A stretch of DNA of 32,759 nt from UKL13-3 sp044353855 (GTDB lineage Bacteria > Bacteroidota > Bacteroidia > UKL13-3): positions 1 to 32,759 of the forward strand of contig JBILBF010000007.1 in NCBI GenBank assembly GCA_044353855.1. Direction: 5' to 3'. How positions within the stretch are numbered: position 1 is the stretch's first letter; the number at the start of each line of letters is the position of its first letter. Both the position numbers and the translations under genes were made by a program. The notes below the pieces were generated by a model. That model did not search any database. It was not told where the DNA came from and saw only the letters and a list, made by a program, of their open reading frames with translations. Below are positions 1 through 6,170 of the stretch, in pieces.

Positions 1-1
1 A

Positions 2-148
2 ATTATTGAAAATCATCAGTTTACTAAAGACGGGTTATTAAGGCAGCATTATTTTGTAGCTGACAAATACGAAGATTTAAATCTATTTTCATTATTGTAT
101 AATGAATATATTGACATAAAAAAAAGTAAAAAAACAACGAACCGCTAA
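2..148 (+). CDS. GNAT-type acetyltransferase, C-terminal end only (5' cut by window edge)
   Basis: Frame 2 is open from the first base to a TAA at 146-148, giving 48 residues. The visible tail has the pattern seen at the C-terminus of RimJ/RimL-like GNAT acetyltransferases: 'GLLRQHYFVADKYED' followed by 'LNLFSLLYNEY', the last beta strand that normally reads as G-x-LR-xx-x-V-G-x-Y-x-D-...-YSLL. These enzymes transfer acetyl from acetyl-CoA to an amine; the substrate cannot be told from this fragment. The final codons and the stop (Asn-Arg-stop, from AACCGCTAA) lie inside the attC-like repeat that starts here, which is typical of a cassette gene using the recombination site for its stop codon. 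Family assignment is by motif only. Confidence 0.55.
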   Translation: MIENHQFTKDGLLRQHYFVADKYEDLNLFSLLYNEYIDIKKSKKTTNR

Positions 149-210
149 CACGGGTTTGGCAAAAGTGGCGGCTCAGTGCTCCGCAGTCCGCCAATTGGCG
201 GAGGTTAACA
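142..210 (+). repeat. attC-like / cassette-terminal repeat, site 1
   Basis: Begins CCGCTAACA at the stop codon of the preceding gene, continues with a GGTTTGGCAAAAGTGGCGG block and a TCAGTGCTC segment, then the palindrome TCCGCCAATTGGCGGA (187-202) and GGTTAACA. The left half matches site 3 (2876-2918) and the palindrome-plus-GGTTAA half matches site 2 (1305-1474). Position at gene 3' ends and a GCTAAC...GTTAAC core resemble integron attC sites. No integrase gene is in the window, so the assignment is inferred. Confidence 0.45.
187..202. repeat. 16-bp perfect palindrome TCCGCCAATTGGCGGA (copy 1)
   Basis: Fully self-complementary 16-mer lying in the middle of attC-like site 1. The same 16-mer recurs at 1350-1365, a one-base variant at 1375-1390, and paired-change variants at 32486, 32594 and 32705. 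Confidence 0.9.
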
Positions 211-222
211 GTAATTTGAGAA

Positions 223-1299
223 ATGAAAAAAATAATTCAAACCATCATAATATTCTTCTTCTTTATATCCTGCAAAAAAGAAAAAATTGTAACAAGTTCA
301 ACGAATGGAAACGAGTTTTTTGTTTCTGCTGTAGATATTTCAAGTTATCCAGAGATATCGTTATCAAATCCAACTTTTTACGATTTAAAACAAGATAAAA
401 AAGACTTTTTTTTAATCCTTAAAGAAAATGGAATAAATACGATTAGATTGAAACTATGGGTGAACCCAAGCAATGTACATTCAGGTTTTAATGAGGTAAA
501 AGAATTTTCTAAATCATTAAAGGATCAAGGTTTTAAAATTTGGTTAACGGTTCATTATTCAGATACTTGGGCTGATCCTGCAAATCAACAAATACCTGCA
601 ATGTGGCAAGGACTTAATTTTTCAACCACTAAGGACAGTGTATTTAATTATACTAAAAACGTAGTAACGCAAATAAAACCCGATTACATACAAATAGGCA
701 ATGAGATAAACTCTGGATTTCTTCATCCTCATGGTAATATTAATACCAATTATCTGAATTTTATTGATTTAATTAAAACAGGAGTTTTAGCTGTTAGACA
801 AAATTCAACTGATTGTAAAATTATTATACACTTTGCCGGACTACAAAATTCGGATTGGTTCTTTAATCAAATAAAAACCATTGATTATGATATTATTGGA
901 TTATCCTATTATCCCATTTGGCACGGCAAGTCATTCATTGATCTTAAATCAAAATTGCTACAATTGAGTATTACGTTCCAAAAAAAAATCATAATAGCTG
1001 AAACAGCTTATCCTTTTACATTAGGTTGGAATGATTGGACAAATAATATTGTGGGACAAAGTGACCAATTGATTTTGCCTGAATATGCAGCATCTCCGGA
1101 AGGTCAAAGAAGTTTTATTAATCAAATTAAAAGAGTTGTTAAAGAAACACCTAATGGAATTGGTTTTTGCTATTGGGGAGGGGAATTAATTGCCTGGAAC
1201 GGCAGCCAAGCAACAAATGGATCAACTTGGGAAAATCAAGCATTGTTTGATTTTAATAATCAAGCCTTGCCAGTATTAAAAGAGTTTAAGGAAGAATAA
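223..1299 (+). CDS. GH53 arabinogalactan endo-beta-1,4-galactanase-like lipoprotein
   Basis: A 358-residue protein with a lipoprotein signal: hydrophobic residues 4-16 and lipobox FISC with Cys17, so it is probably anchored to a membrane or the cell surface. The rest matches the GH53 (beta/alpha)8 barrel: 'NGINTIRLKLWVNP' (70-82), 'WLTVHYSDTWADP' (107-119), the acid/base Glu161 in 'IQIGNEIN', 'LSYYPIWHG' (227-235) and the nucleophile Glu260 in 'IIAETAYP'. The family cleaves beta-1,4-galactan side chains of pectin or related galactans. No SusCD or other polysaccharide-utilisation genes lie beside it; it sits alone between two attC-like repeats, so it looks like cargo of a cassette. The ATG at 223 is chosen because it begins the signal peptide directly after the repeat. 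Confidence 0.88.
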   Translation: MKKIIQTIIIFFFFISCKKEKIVTSSTNGNEFFVSAVDISSYPEISLSNPTFYDLKQDKKDFFLILKENGINTIRLKLWVNPSNVHSGFNEVKEFSKSLKDQGFKIWLTVHYSDTWADPANQQIPAMWQGLNFSTTKDSVFNYTKNVVTQIKPDYIQIGNEINSGFLHPHGNINTNYLNFIDLIKTGVLAVRQNSTDCKIIIHFAGLQNSDWFFNQIKTIDYDIIGLSYYPIWHGKSFIDLKSKLLQLSITFQKKIIIAETAYPFTLGWNDWTNNIVGQSDQLILPEYAASPEGQRSFINQIKRVVKETPNGIGFCYWGGELIAWNGSQATNGSTWENQALFDFNNQALPVLKEFKEE

Positions 1300-1349
1300 A
1301 ACTACTGCTAACAGCACCTACCCAAAAGGCGGGGTTTCGTGTTCAACAG

Positions 1350-1390
1350 TCCGCCAATTGGCGGAGGTTAATCATCCGCCAGTTGGCGGA
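1350..1390. repeat. Two 16-bp palindromes 9 bp apart (copies 2 and 3)
   Basis: TCCGCCAATTGGCGGA at 1350-1365 is identical to the copy at 187-202. TCCGCCAGTTGGCGGA at 1375-1390 differs by one base at the centre, leaving the seven-pair stem intact. Confidence 0.9.
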
Positions 1391-1400
1391 TTTCAAATAA

Positions 1401-1418
1401 TCCCGATAGCTATCGGGA
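1401..1418. repeat. 18-bp perfect palindrome TCCCGATAGCTATCGGGA
   Basis: Fully self-complementary 18-mer inside attC-like site 2. Exact copies occur at 32550-32567 and 32661-32678, where they interrupt the D-arm of tRNA-like units. Confidence 0.9.
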
Positions 1419-1488
1419 GTGGTAAAAGTTAATGTTTTTATCCCGATACAAACTAAAAGCAAACCGCTAGCGGCAAGAATAACAGACA

Positions 1489-1798
1489 CTACCCAAGAAT
1501 TTCTAACTGCTTAAAGACAGGTATTAACAACTTCCCTTTTTCGGTAAGATTATATTCAATATGCAATGGCTTTTGCTTAATGACAACTTTTTCTAGTAAA
1601 CTAACTTCTTCTAATTCCCTTAAAGCAACCGACAAAGTTTGCTTGTTTGAACCTTCAATTTGACGCAATAAACTGCTAAATCGCAAAGGTGATTCAATAG
1701 CCAAACGAAAAATTTCAGGTTTCCATTTACTAGACAACAACTTCAACAGCCCTTGTGCAGGACAAGTTTCATTTTCAATATTTTTTTTTAGTAGTCAT
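1489..1798 (-). pseudogene. HxlR-family transcriptional regulator, frameshifted in a 9-A tract after the start codon
   Basis: On the minus strand, frame reading back from TAG at 1489-1491 gives an HxlR winged-helix core: 'GLLKLLSSKWKPEIFRLA', 'PLRFSSLLRQIEGSNKQTLS', 'LRELEEVSLLEK', 'HIEYNLTEKGKLLIPV'. Just upstream in the same frame is 'IENETCPAQ', containing the conserved N-terminal Cys-Pro that redox-sensing HxlR proteins use. The likely ATG (1796-1798) starts in another frame: ATG ACT ACT then nine A's (complement of 1781-1789) and an early TGA. Eight A's would give one uninterrupted reading frame. As written, only a TTG at 1746 could start translation, and that would drop the Cys. The C-terminus is short, stopping at 'LEILG' just before attC-like site 2. 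Divergent from the DsbA-like gene, which it probably regulates. Confidence 0.75.
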
Positions 1799-1813
1799 AA
1801 TTTTCTGACTTAT

Positions 1814-1847
1814 TGTGTAGTTGAAATTAAGTCCTCAACTTTACACA
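1814..1847. promoter_or_regulatory. Imperfect inverted repeat in the HxlR/DsbA divergent intergenic region
   Basis: TGTGTAGTTGA (1814-1824) and TCAACTTTACACA (1835-1847) are complementary apart from two extra T's. They lie between divergent start codons at 1798 and 1882, the usual place for an HxlR operator. Function is inferred from position and symmetry. Confidence 0.5.
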
Positions 1848-1881
1848 AAGATAAACAAATGGTGTAAGGCACTCATAACAA

Positions 1882-2883
1882 ATGAAAATAACTTATCTTA
1901 TTTTAATTACAATGCTCACTTTTGGCAATACAAGTTGTCAATCTCAAACAAAAAAGAAAATGGAAAATAATAACCTCTTAATGTGTGACCCTGACAGTGG
2001 TATATGCGAAATACCGACCAACAAAACTAATTCAGCAGACAACAGTTTGGTGAAAGCAAACAAGAAGCCAGTAAAAATAATCTAATACACCGACCCAATC
2101 TGTTCTTCTTGTTGGGGTATTGAACCACAACTAAGAAAACTCAAATTAGAGTATGGAAACAATATGGAAGTTAAATACAGAATGGGTGGTTTACTTACTG
2201 ATTGGAGTTATAATAATGGAGGCATTAGTAAACCTTCTGACGTAGCACACCATTGGGACGAAGTAAGTGTTTATTACGATATGCCAATAGACGGAAATGT
2301 TTGGTTAGAAGACCCTTTGCCTTCATCTTATCCACCTTAAATTGCATTTAAAGCGGCACAGATGCAAGACAATGAAAAAGCCATTTTGTTTCTTCGTGAA
2401 ATAAGAGAAATGGTTTTTCTTCAAAAAAGGAACATTACAAAATGGGAGCATTTAGAATTAGCAGCAAAGAATGTTGGGCTTGACATTGCTAAGTTCAAAA
2501 CCGATTATGAGGGAAAAGCAAAAGAACTTTTTGAAGAAGATTTGAAATTAGGGAGAGAATTAGGTTTAAGAGGTTTCCCGACAATATTTTTTACAGACAC
2601 TATGGGAAATAAAGAAATGGTTTATGGTTCAAAACCATATAACATATTTGAAAATGCTTTATTAAAACTTTATCCAACTGCTTCTAAAACAAACTATGAC
2701 AAAACTTGGAGTTCTGTATTTTCTATATATCATTCATTGACAGCAAAAGAGTTTTCCGAATTAACAGGAACACCACGAAATGAAAGTGAAAAATATTTGG
2801 ACGACTTAAAAGTAAAAGAACATTTAGAAAAATTGACAACAAAAAACGGAGCAATTTGGACACTAAAAAATACCAGCCGCTAA
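1882..2883 (+). pseudogene. DsbA-family thioredoxin-like protein interrupted by two in-frame TAA codons
   Basis: One frame runs from ATG 1882 to TAA 2881-2883 and encodes a DsbA/SpxH-like protein, broken by TAA at 2083-2085 and TAA at 2338-2340. Before the first stop: a lipoprotein-like signal (lipobox GNTSC) and 'LLMCDPDSGICEIPT'. Between the stops: 'YTDPICSSCWGIEPQLRKL' with the CxxC active site, 'YRMGGLLTDW' and 'ISKPSDVAHHWDEVSVYYD'. After them: 'IAFKAAQMQDNEKA', 'FEEDLKLGRELGLRGFPT' with the cis-Pro loop, and a C-terminal extension to residue 'NTSR'. No indel is needed to read across. A downstream start at 2362 would give a fragment without the active site. The family handles thiol-disulfide chemistry or protease adaptor roles. 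The stop TAA is part of attC-like site 3. Confidence 0.85.
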
Positions 2884-2918
2884 CAGCGGTTTGTCAAAAG
2901 TGTCGGTTCAGTGGTTAA
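2876..2918 (+). repeat. attC-like / cassette-terminal repeat, site 3 (left end)
   Basis: GCCGCTAACAGCGGTTTG then TCAAAAGTGTCGGTTCAGTG. It overlaps the stop codon of the DsbA-like gene and matches the left half of site 1 almost base for base. CCGC-TAACA-GCGG is itself a small hairpin. No complementary right end is found before the flavin reductase gene, so the site appears truncated and would mark the edge of the cassette-like stretch. Confidence 0.45.
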
Positions 2919-2998
2919 TTGAAGCTTTGTGCTTCGTATCAAGTTCATTGGTTATAGTCAGTTTTCGTCTCCCAAATTACCATCTTTTTGTAACAGCA

Positions 2999-3061
2999 TA
3001 TCTTTGTAAAAAAAATAAGTTTTCATGCATCAACTTTCAGCCTGCAGGAACCATATATTTG
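2999..3061 (+). promoter_or_regulatory. Two candidate -7 elements upstream of the photolyase operon
   Basis: TATCTTTG (2999-3006) and TATATTTG (3054-3061) both match the Bacteroidota -7 consensus TAnnTTTG. I do not see a convincing -33 TTG at the expected distance for either. The second leaves a leader of about 80 nt before the ATG at 3147. The 2.9-3.1 kb stretch otherwise holds no credible gene. Confidence 0.4.
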
Positions 3062-3146
3062 TTTTATAAAAAAATCTTTAAGCTTTCATCCATGCAGTCG
3101 AACAAATGAACCTTTCAGTTGTTAAAGATACAATTAAACATATTGC

Positions 3147-3794
3147 ATGAATCTCAACTATTTTACACGTGACTCCCTGCTTCAAATGGAGACACGCACA
3201 AGGGCTGCCTTTATGAATTCGCTAAGCGGATTTAAAAGTGCATCCTTAATTGGAACGATTGATTCCAATGGAAACACCAACTTGGCCATTTTTAGTTCGG
3301 TCATTCATATTGGTTCCAATCCAGCCTTAATTGGATTTATCAATAGACCCGATTCAACCAGCCGACATACCCTCGAGAATATTTTGGAAACCCACTATTT
3401 TACCATCAATCATATCAACGAAAATATATATCGCCAGGCACACCAAACATCTGCTCGATATCCCAAGACACTTTCCGAATTTGAAGCAACTGGATTAACC
3501 GAAGAGTTTGGCACTCTTTTTAAAGCTCCTTATGTGAAAGAAAGTACGATTAAATATGGCTTATCGTTTGCCGAAAAACACGATTTAAACATAAATGGAA
3601 CCATTCTCATTATTGGGAAAGTAGAAGAAATATTTATACCTGAAGACTGTTTATTAGACAACGGATCCATTGATATAGAAAAGGCCGAAACCATTGCCAT
3701 TTCGGGATTAGACAGTTACCATAAAACACAAAAAATAGCTAGGTTAAGTTATGCCAAACCAGACAAAAAAGTGGAGGAAATAGGTAACTTGTAA
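3147..3794 (+). CDS. Flavin reductase-like (FMN-binding split-barrel) protein
   Basis: A 215-residue protein with no signal peptide. The central 'SASLIGTIDSNGNTNLAIFSSVIHIGSNPALIGFINRP' stretch (around residues 31-68) is the strand-loop pattern of the flavin reductase/DIM6-NTAB split barrel, followed by 'TLENILETHYFTINHI', the usual 'nI...gefvvNi' segment. Family members bind FMN or FAD and many reduce it with NAD(P)H; which flavin and whether this one is a reductase are not visible. It is the first gene of an operon with three flavoproteins of the photolyase family; its stop is 2 nt before the next start. Supplying reduced flavin, or a related flavin-binding job, is a reasonable but unproven role. 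Confidence 0.82.
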   Translation: MNLNYFTRDSLLQMETRTRAAFMNSLSGFKSASLIGTIDSNGNTNLAIFSSVIHIGSNPALIGFINRPDSTSRHTLENILETHYFTINHINENIYRQAHQTSARYPKTLSEFEATGLTEEFGTLFKAPYVKESTIKYGLSFAEKHDLNINGTILIIGKVEEIFIPEDCLLDNGSIDIEKAETIAISGLDSYHKTQKIARLSYAKPDKKVEEIGNL

Positions 3795-3796
3795 CC

Positions 3797-5308
3797 ATGC
3801 AAAAGCAAAAAATAAATATTGTATGGTTTAAACGGGATTTACGATTCACCGACCATGAATCTTTGTTTGAGGCGCAACAAACCGGACTTCCGCTATTGTT
3901 AATTTACCTTTTTGAACCCTCGGTGATGGCTTATGACGACAGTGATGTCAGGCATTGGCGATTTGTGTATGAATCAATCAAAGATTTGAATGAACGATTA
4001 AAAGCGAAACAAGCTCAGATTTTTGTGTTTCATCAAGAAGCACAATTTGTTTTTGAAACGCTCATTAAAACTTTTTCGATTCAATGCCTTTTTTCATCAG
4101 AAGAAATTGGCAATGGAATGACCTATGAACGTGATAAAGCCATGAAACAATTGTTTGATGAAAATCACATTCAATGGCACGAATACCAAACCAATGGGGT
4201 GGTTCGTAAATTAAAATCACGCAAACAGTGGGAGAAATTGTGGAAAACCAAGATGGAATCTGAGCCCAAAACCGCCAATCTTGATCAACTCAAACTGGTT
4301 CATTTGGATGATACTTTATATGATACATTAAAGGGAGAGCAGCTACCCACTGAAATGACAACAAGGAATACTCATTTTCAAGAAGGAGGAGAAAAATTGG
4401 CTTGGCGATATTTAGAAAACTTTATCCAAGTGCGTCATCCGCAATACAGCTTGCATATAAGTAAACCCTTATTGAGCCGGACTAGCTGCAGTCGTTTATC
4501 TCCTTATTTGGCTTATGGAAACATAAGTATGCGCGCGGTGTATCAATTTACCATGAAGCATTACCCTGCATCGCCCAATAAACGAGCATTGTCTAATTTT
4601 ATTTCTCGCTTGCATTGGCACTGTCATTTTATTCAAAAATTCGAAGATGAATGTCGATATGAATTTGAAAATATCAATCGGGCATACAATCAATTGATAA
4701 AACCTAAAAATGAAAACTTTATTCAAGCTTGGCAAACGGGCCAAACAGGAGTTCCTATTGTGGATGCTTGTATGCGATGCCTGGTAACCACTGGTTATCT
4801 TAATTTTAGAATGCGGGCAATGGTGGTTTCTTTTTTTGTGTTTAATCTGTGGCAAGATTGGCGGGAGTTGCACTTTTTAGCCAAACAGTTTTTAGATTAT
4901 GAACCTGGTATTCATTACCCTCAATTGCAAATGCAAAGTGGAACTACGGGCATCAATACCATTCGCATTTACAACCCCATTAAAAACTCAGAAGAGCATG
5001 ATGCGCAAGGATTGTTTATTAAACAATGGGTTCCAGAACTGAACAATATTCCAGCTGAAATTATTCATGAACCACATAAACTCTCTTTGATTGAACAACA
5101 ATTATATGGCTGTGAAATAGGCGTAAACTACCCCTATCCTATTGTAAACATTGAAGAAACCAGAAAAGAAGCAAGCGCTATCGTTTGGAATTTTAGAAAA
5201 AATGCGGAAATAAAAACAGAAGGTAAAAGAATATTAGCCAAACATGTGGGTAATCCTAAATCACATTTAACCAAAAAGAAAAAAACAACTCAAACCCGAT
5301 TATTATGA
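3797..5308 (+). CDS. Divergent cryptochrome/photolyase family protein (altered FAD-site motif)
   Basis: A 503-residue protein with the N-terminal photolyase Rossmann domain ('NIVWFKRDLRFTDHESL', residues 7-23) and the C-terminal FAD-binding helical domain ('RLSPYLAYGNISMRAVYQ' 233-250, 'QTGVPIVDACMRCLVTTGYL' 316-335, 'WQDWRELHFLAKQFLDYEP' 352-370, 'IRIYNPIKNSEEHDAQG' 389-405). In class I CPD photolyases the segment between the last two reads ANNGGWQWA, holding the Asn near flavin N5 and the last Trp of the electron-transfer triad. Here the same place (371-384) reads 'GIHYPQLQMQSGTT', so both features are replaced. Fold and FAD binding are likely; CPD or (6-4) repair activity is not assured. 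The last 30 residues are Lys/Thr-rich. The stop overlaps the next gene by 4 nt (ATGA). Confidence 0.85.
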   Translation: MQKQKINIVWFKRDLRFTDHESLFEAQQTGLPLLLIYLFEPSVMAYDDSDVRHWRFVYESIKDLNERLKAKQAQIFVFHQEAQFVFETLIKTFSIQCLFSSEEIGNGMTYERDKAMKQLFDENHIQWHEYQTNGVVRKLKSRKQWEKLWKTKMESEPKTANLDQLKLVHLDDTLYDTLKGEQLPTEMTTRNTHFQEGGEKLAWRYLENFIQVRHPQYSLHISKPLLSRTSCSRLSPYLAYGNISMRAVYQFTMKHYPASPNKRALSNFISRLHWHCHFIQKFEDECRYEFENINRAYNQLIKPKNENFIQAWQTGQTGVPIVDACMRCLVTTGYLNFRMRAMVVSFFVFNLWQDWRELHFLAKQFLDYEPGIHYPQLQMQSGTTGINTIRIYNPIKNSEEHDAQGLFIKQWVPELNNIPAEIIHEPHKLSLIEQQLYGCEIGVNYPYPIVNIEETRKEASAIVWNFRKNAEIKTEGKRILAKHVGNPKSHLTKKKKTTQTRLL

Positions 5309-6018
5309 CCGTATTTCTGAAAGCTAAATGGCAAAACTTAATCATGGCTAATTACGAAATTGATCCGGCTTATTTATTACCCTATTTACCCAAGGGAGTA
5401 GAATTGGATTATTTTGAAGGAAAAACCTATGTGAGTTTGGTTGGATTTCTATTTAAGGACACATCTCTTTTTAAAATACCCATTCCAGTATTGGGTACTT
5501 TTGAAGAAGTGAATCTTCGTTTTTATGTGGTGAGAAAAGTGGGTGATGAACTCAGACGTGGGGTAGTTTTTATCAATGAAACTGTTCCTTATAAATGGGT
5601 AGCTTGGGTAGCCAACAAATTATATAAAGAACATTATACTGCCATTCCTACTCGGCATCAATGGAGCAATACGGGAAATAATTTGGAGATAACCTATGAA
5701 TGGAACGTAAATGATGTATGGAACAGCATGCAAGTTAGTGCATCGGCAGAGAAGGAAGAAATGCAAGCAGGTAGCATTGAAGAATTTATTTTTGAACACT
5801 ACTATGGATATACACAGGTAGACGCTGAAAAAAGCATTGAATATAAAATCAACCATCCAAGTTGGCGTATTCATGCAATCCATAAATACAATATCAACTG
5901 TGATTTTGAAACTTTTTATGGGGCTAACTTTGCCTCATTAAACCATTCAACTCCACATTCCATTATGCTGGCAGAAGGTTCTTCGATTAGTGTGAATTGG
6001 AAACGTATATATTTTTAA
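5305..6018 (+). CDS. YqjF-like DUF2071 family protein
   Basis: 237 residues, start overlapping the stop of the photolyase-like gene by 4 nt. It matches the DUF2071/YqjF family: 'FLKAKWQNLIMANYEIDPAYLLPYLPKG' at the N-terminus, 'YVSLVGFLFKDTSLF' near residue 45-60, 'FEEVNLRFYV' around 73-82 and 'RRGVVFINETVP' around 93-105. No membrane segment or signal peptide is evident. The biochemical role of this family is not established to my knowledge. Its coupling in a photolyase operon fits the frequent co-occurrence of such small conserved proteins with light-related genes, but does not define a function. Confidence 0.8.
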   Translation: MTVFLKAKWQNLIMANYEIDPAYLLPYLPKGVELDYFEGKTYVSLVGFLFKDTSLFKIPIPVLGTFEEVNLRFYVVRKVGDELRRGVVFINETVPYKWVAWVANKLYKEHYTAIPTRHQWSNTGNNLEITYEWNVNDVWNSMQVSASAEKEEMQAGSIEEFIFEHYYGYTQVDAEKSIEYKINHPSWRIHAIHKYNINCDFETFYGANFASLNHSTPHSIMLAEGSSISVNWKRIYF

Positions 6019-6030
6019 AAAATGTAGTGA

Positions 6031-6168
6031 ATGAAAGGAGTAAAAAAAGAACATTTGCCCACTAAAACATGTATAACCTGCAATAGGCCATTTACATGGA
6101 GAAAGAAATGGGAGAAGAACTGGAGTGAAGTTAAATATTGTAGTAATCAGTGTAAAAACAAAAAGTAA
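6031..6168 (+). CDS. DUF2256 zinc-ribbon-like mini-protein
   Basis: A 45-residue reading frame from ATG 6031 to TAA 6166-6168. It is the whole DUF2256 signature: 'TCITCNRPFTWRKKW' followed by 'WSEVKYCSNQC'. Cys14, Cys17, Cys37 and Cys41 form a CxxC...CxxxC pattern suited to bind zinc. It begins 12 nt after the YqjF-like stop and ends 2 nt before the iron-sulfur photolyase start, so translation is probably coupled. DUF2256 genes are commonly found beside cryptochrome/photolyase genes in bacteria; whether the protein helps flavin or cluster loading, binds DNA, or regulates is unknown. Confidence 0.9.
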   Translation: MKGVKKEHLPTKTCITCNRPFTWRKKWEKNWSEVKYCSNQCKNKK

Positions 6169-6170
6169 TC

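Larger units (their letters stand above)
1305..1474 (+). repeat. attC-like / cassette-terminal repeat, site 2 (both ends visible)
   Basis: Left end CTGCTAACAGC follows the GH53 stop; the interior has a CAAAAGGCGGGG block, two 16-bp palindromes (1350-1365, 1375-1390), an 18-bp palindrome (1401-1418) and a half copy TCCCGATA at 1441. The right end CAAACCGCTAGCGGC (1460-1474) is the reverse complement of the left end of site 3 (GCCGCTAACAGCGGTTTG, 2876-2893) apart from three missing bases. Complementary ends enclosing a variable, palindrome-rich centre fit a folded attC hairpin. The array interpretation is inferred. Confidence 0.5.

Noticed and set aside
156..398. Open frame of 80 codons at the left end
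   Set aside because: Overlaps the GH53 gene in another frame and starts in the repeat; the GH53 frame has clear family motifs.
2891..3109. Open frame of 72 codons after the DsbA-like gene
   Set aside because: It starts inside attC-like site 3, has no family resemblance and overlaps the promoter region of the photolyase operon.
4496..4873. Minus-strand frame of 125 codons inside the photolyase-like gene
   Set aside because: Antisense shadow of a well-supported gene; Cys/His-rich composition is a by-product of the opposite frame.
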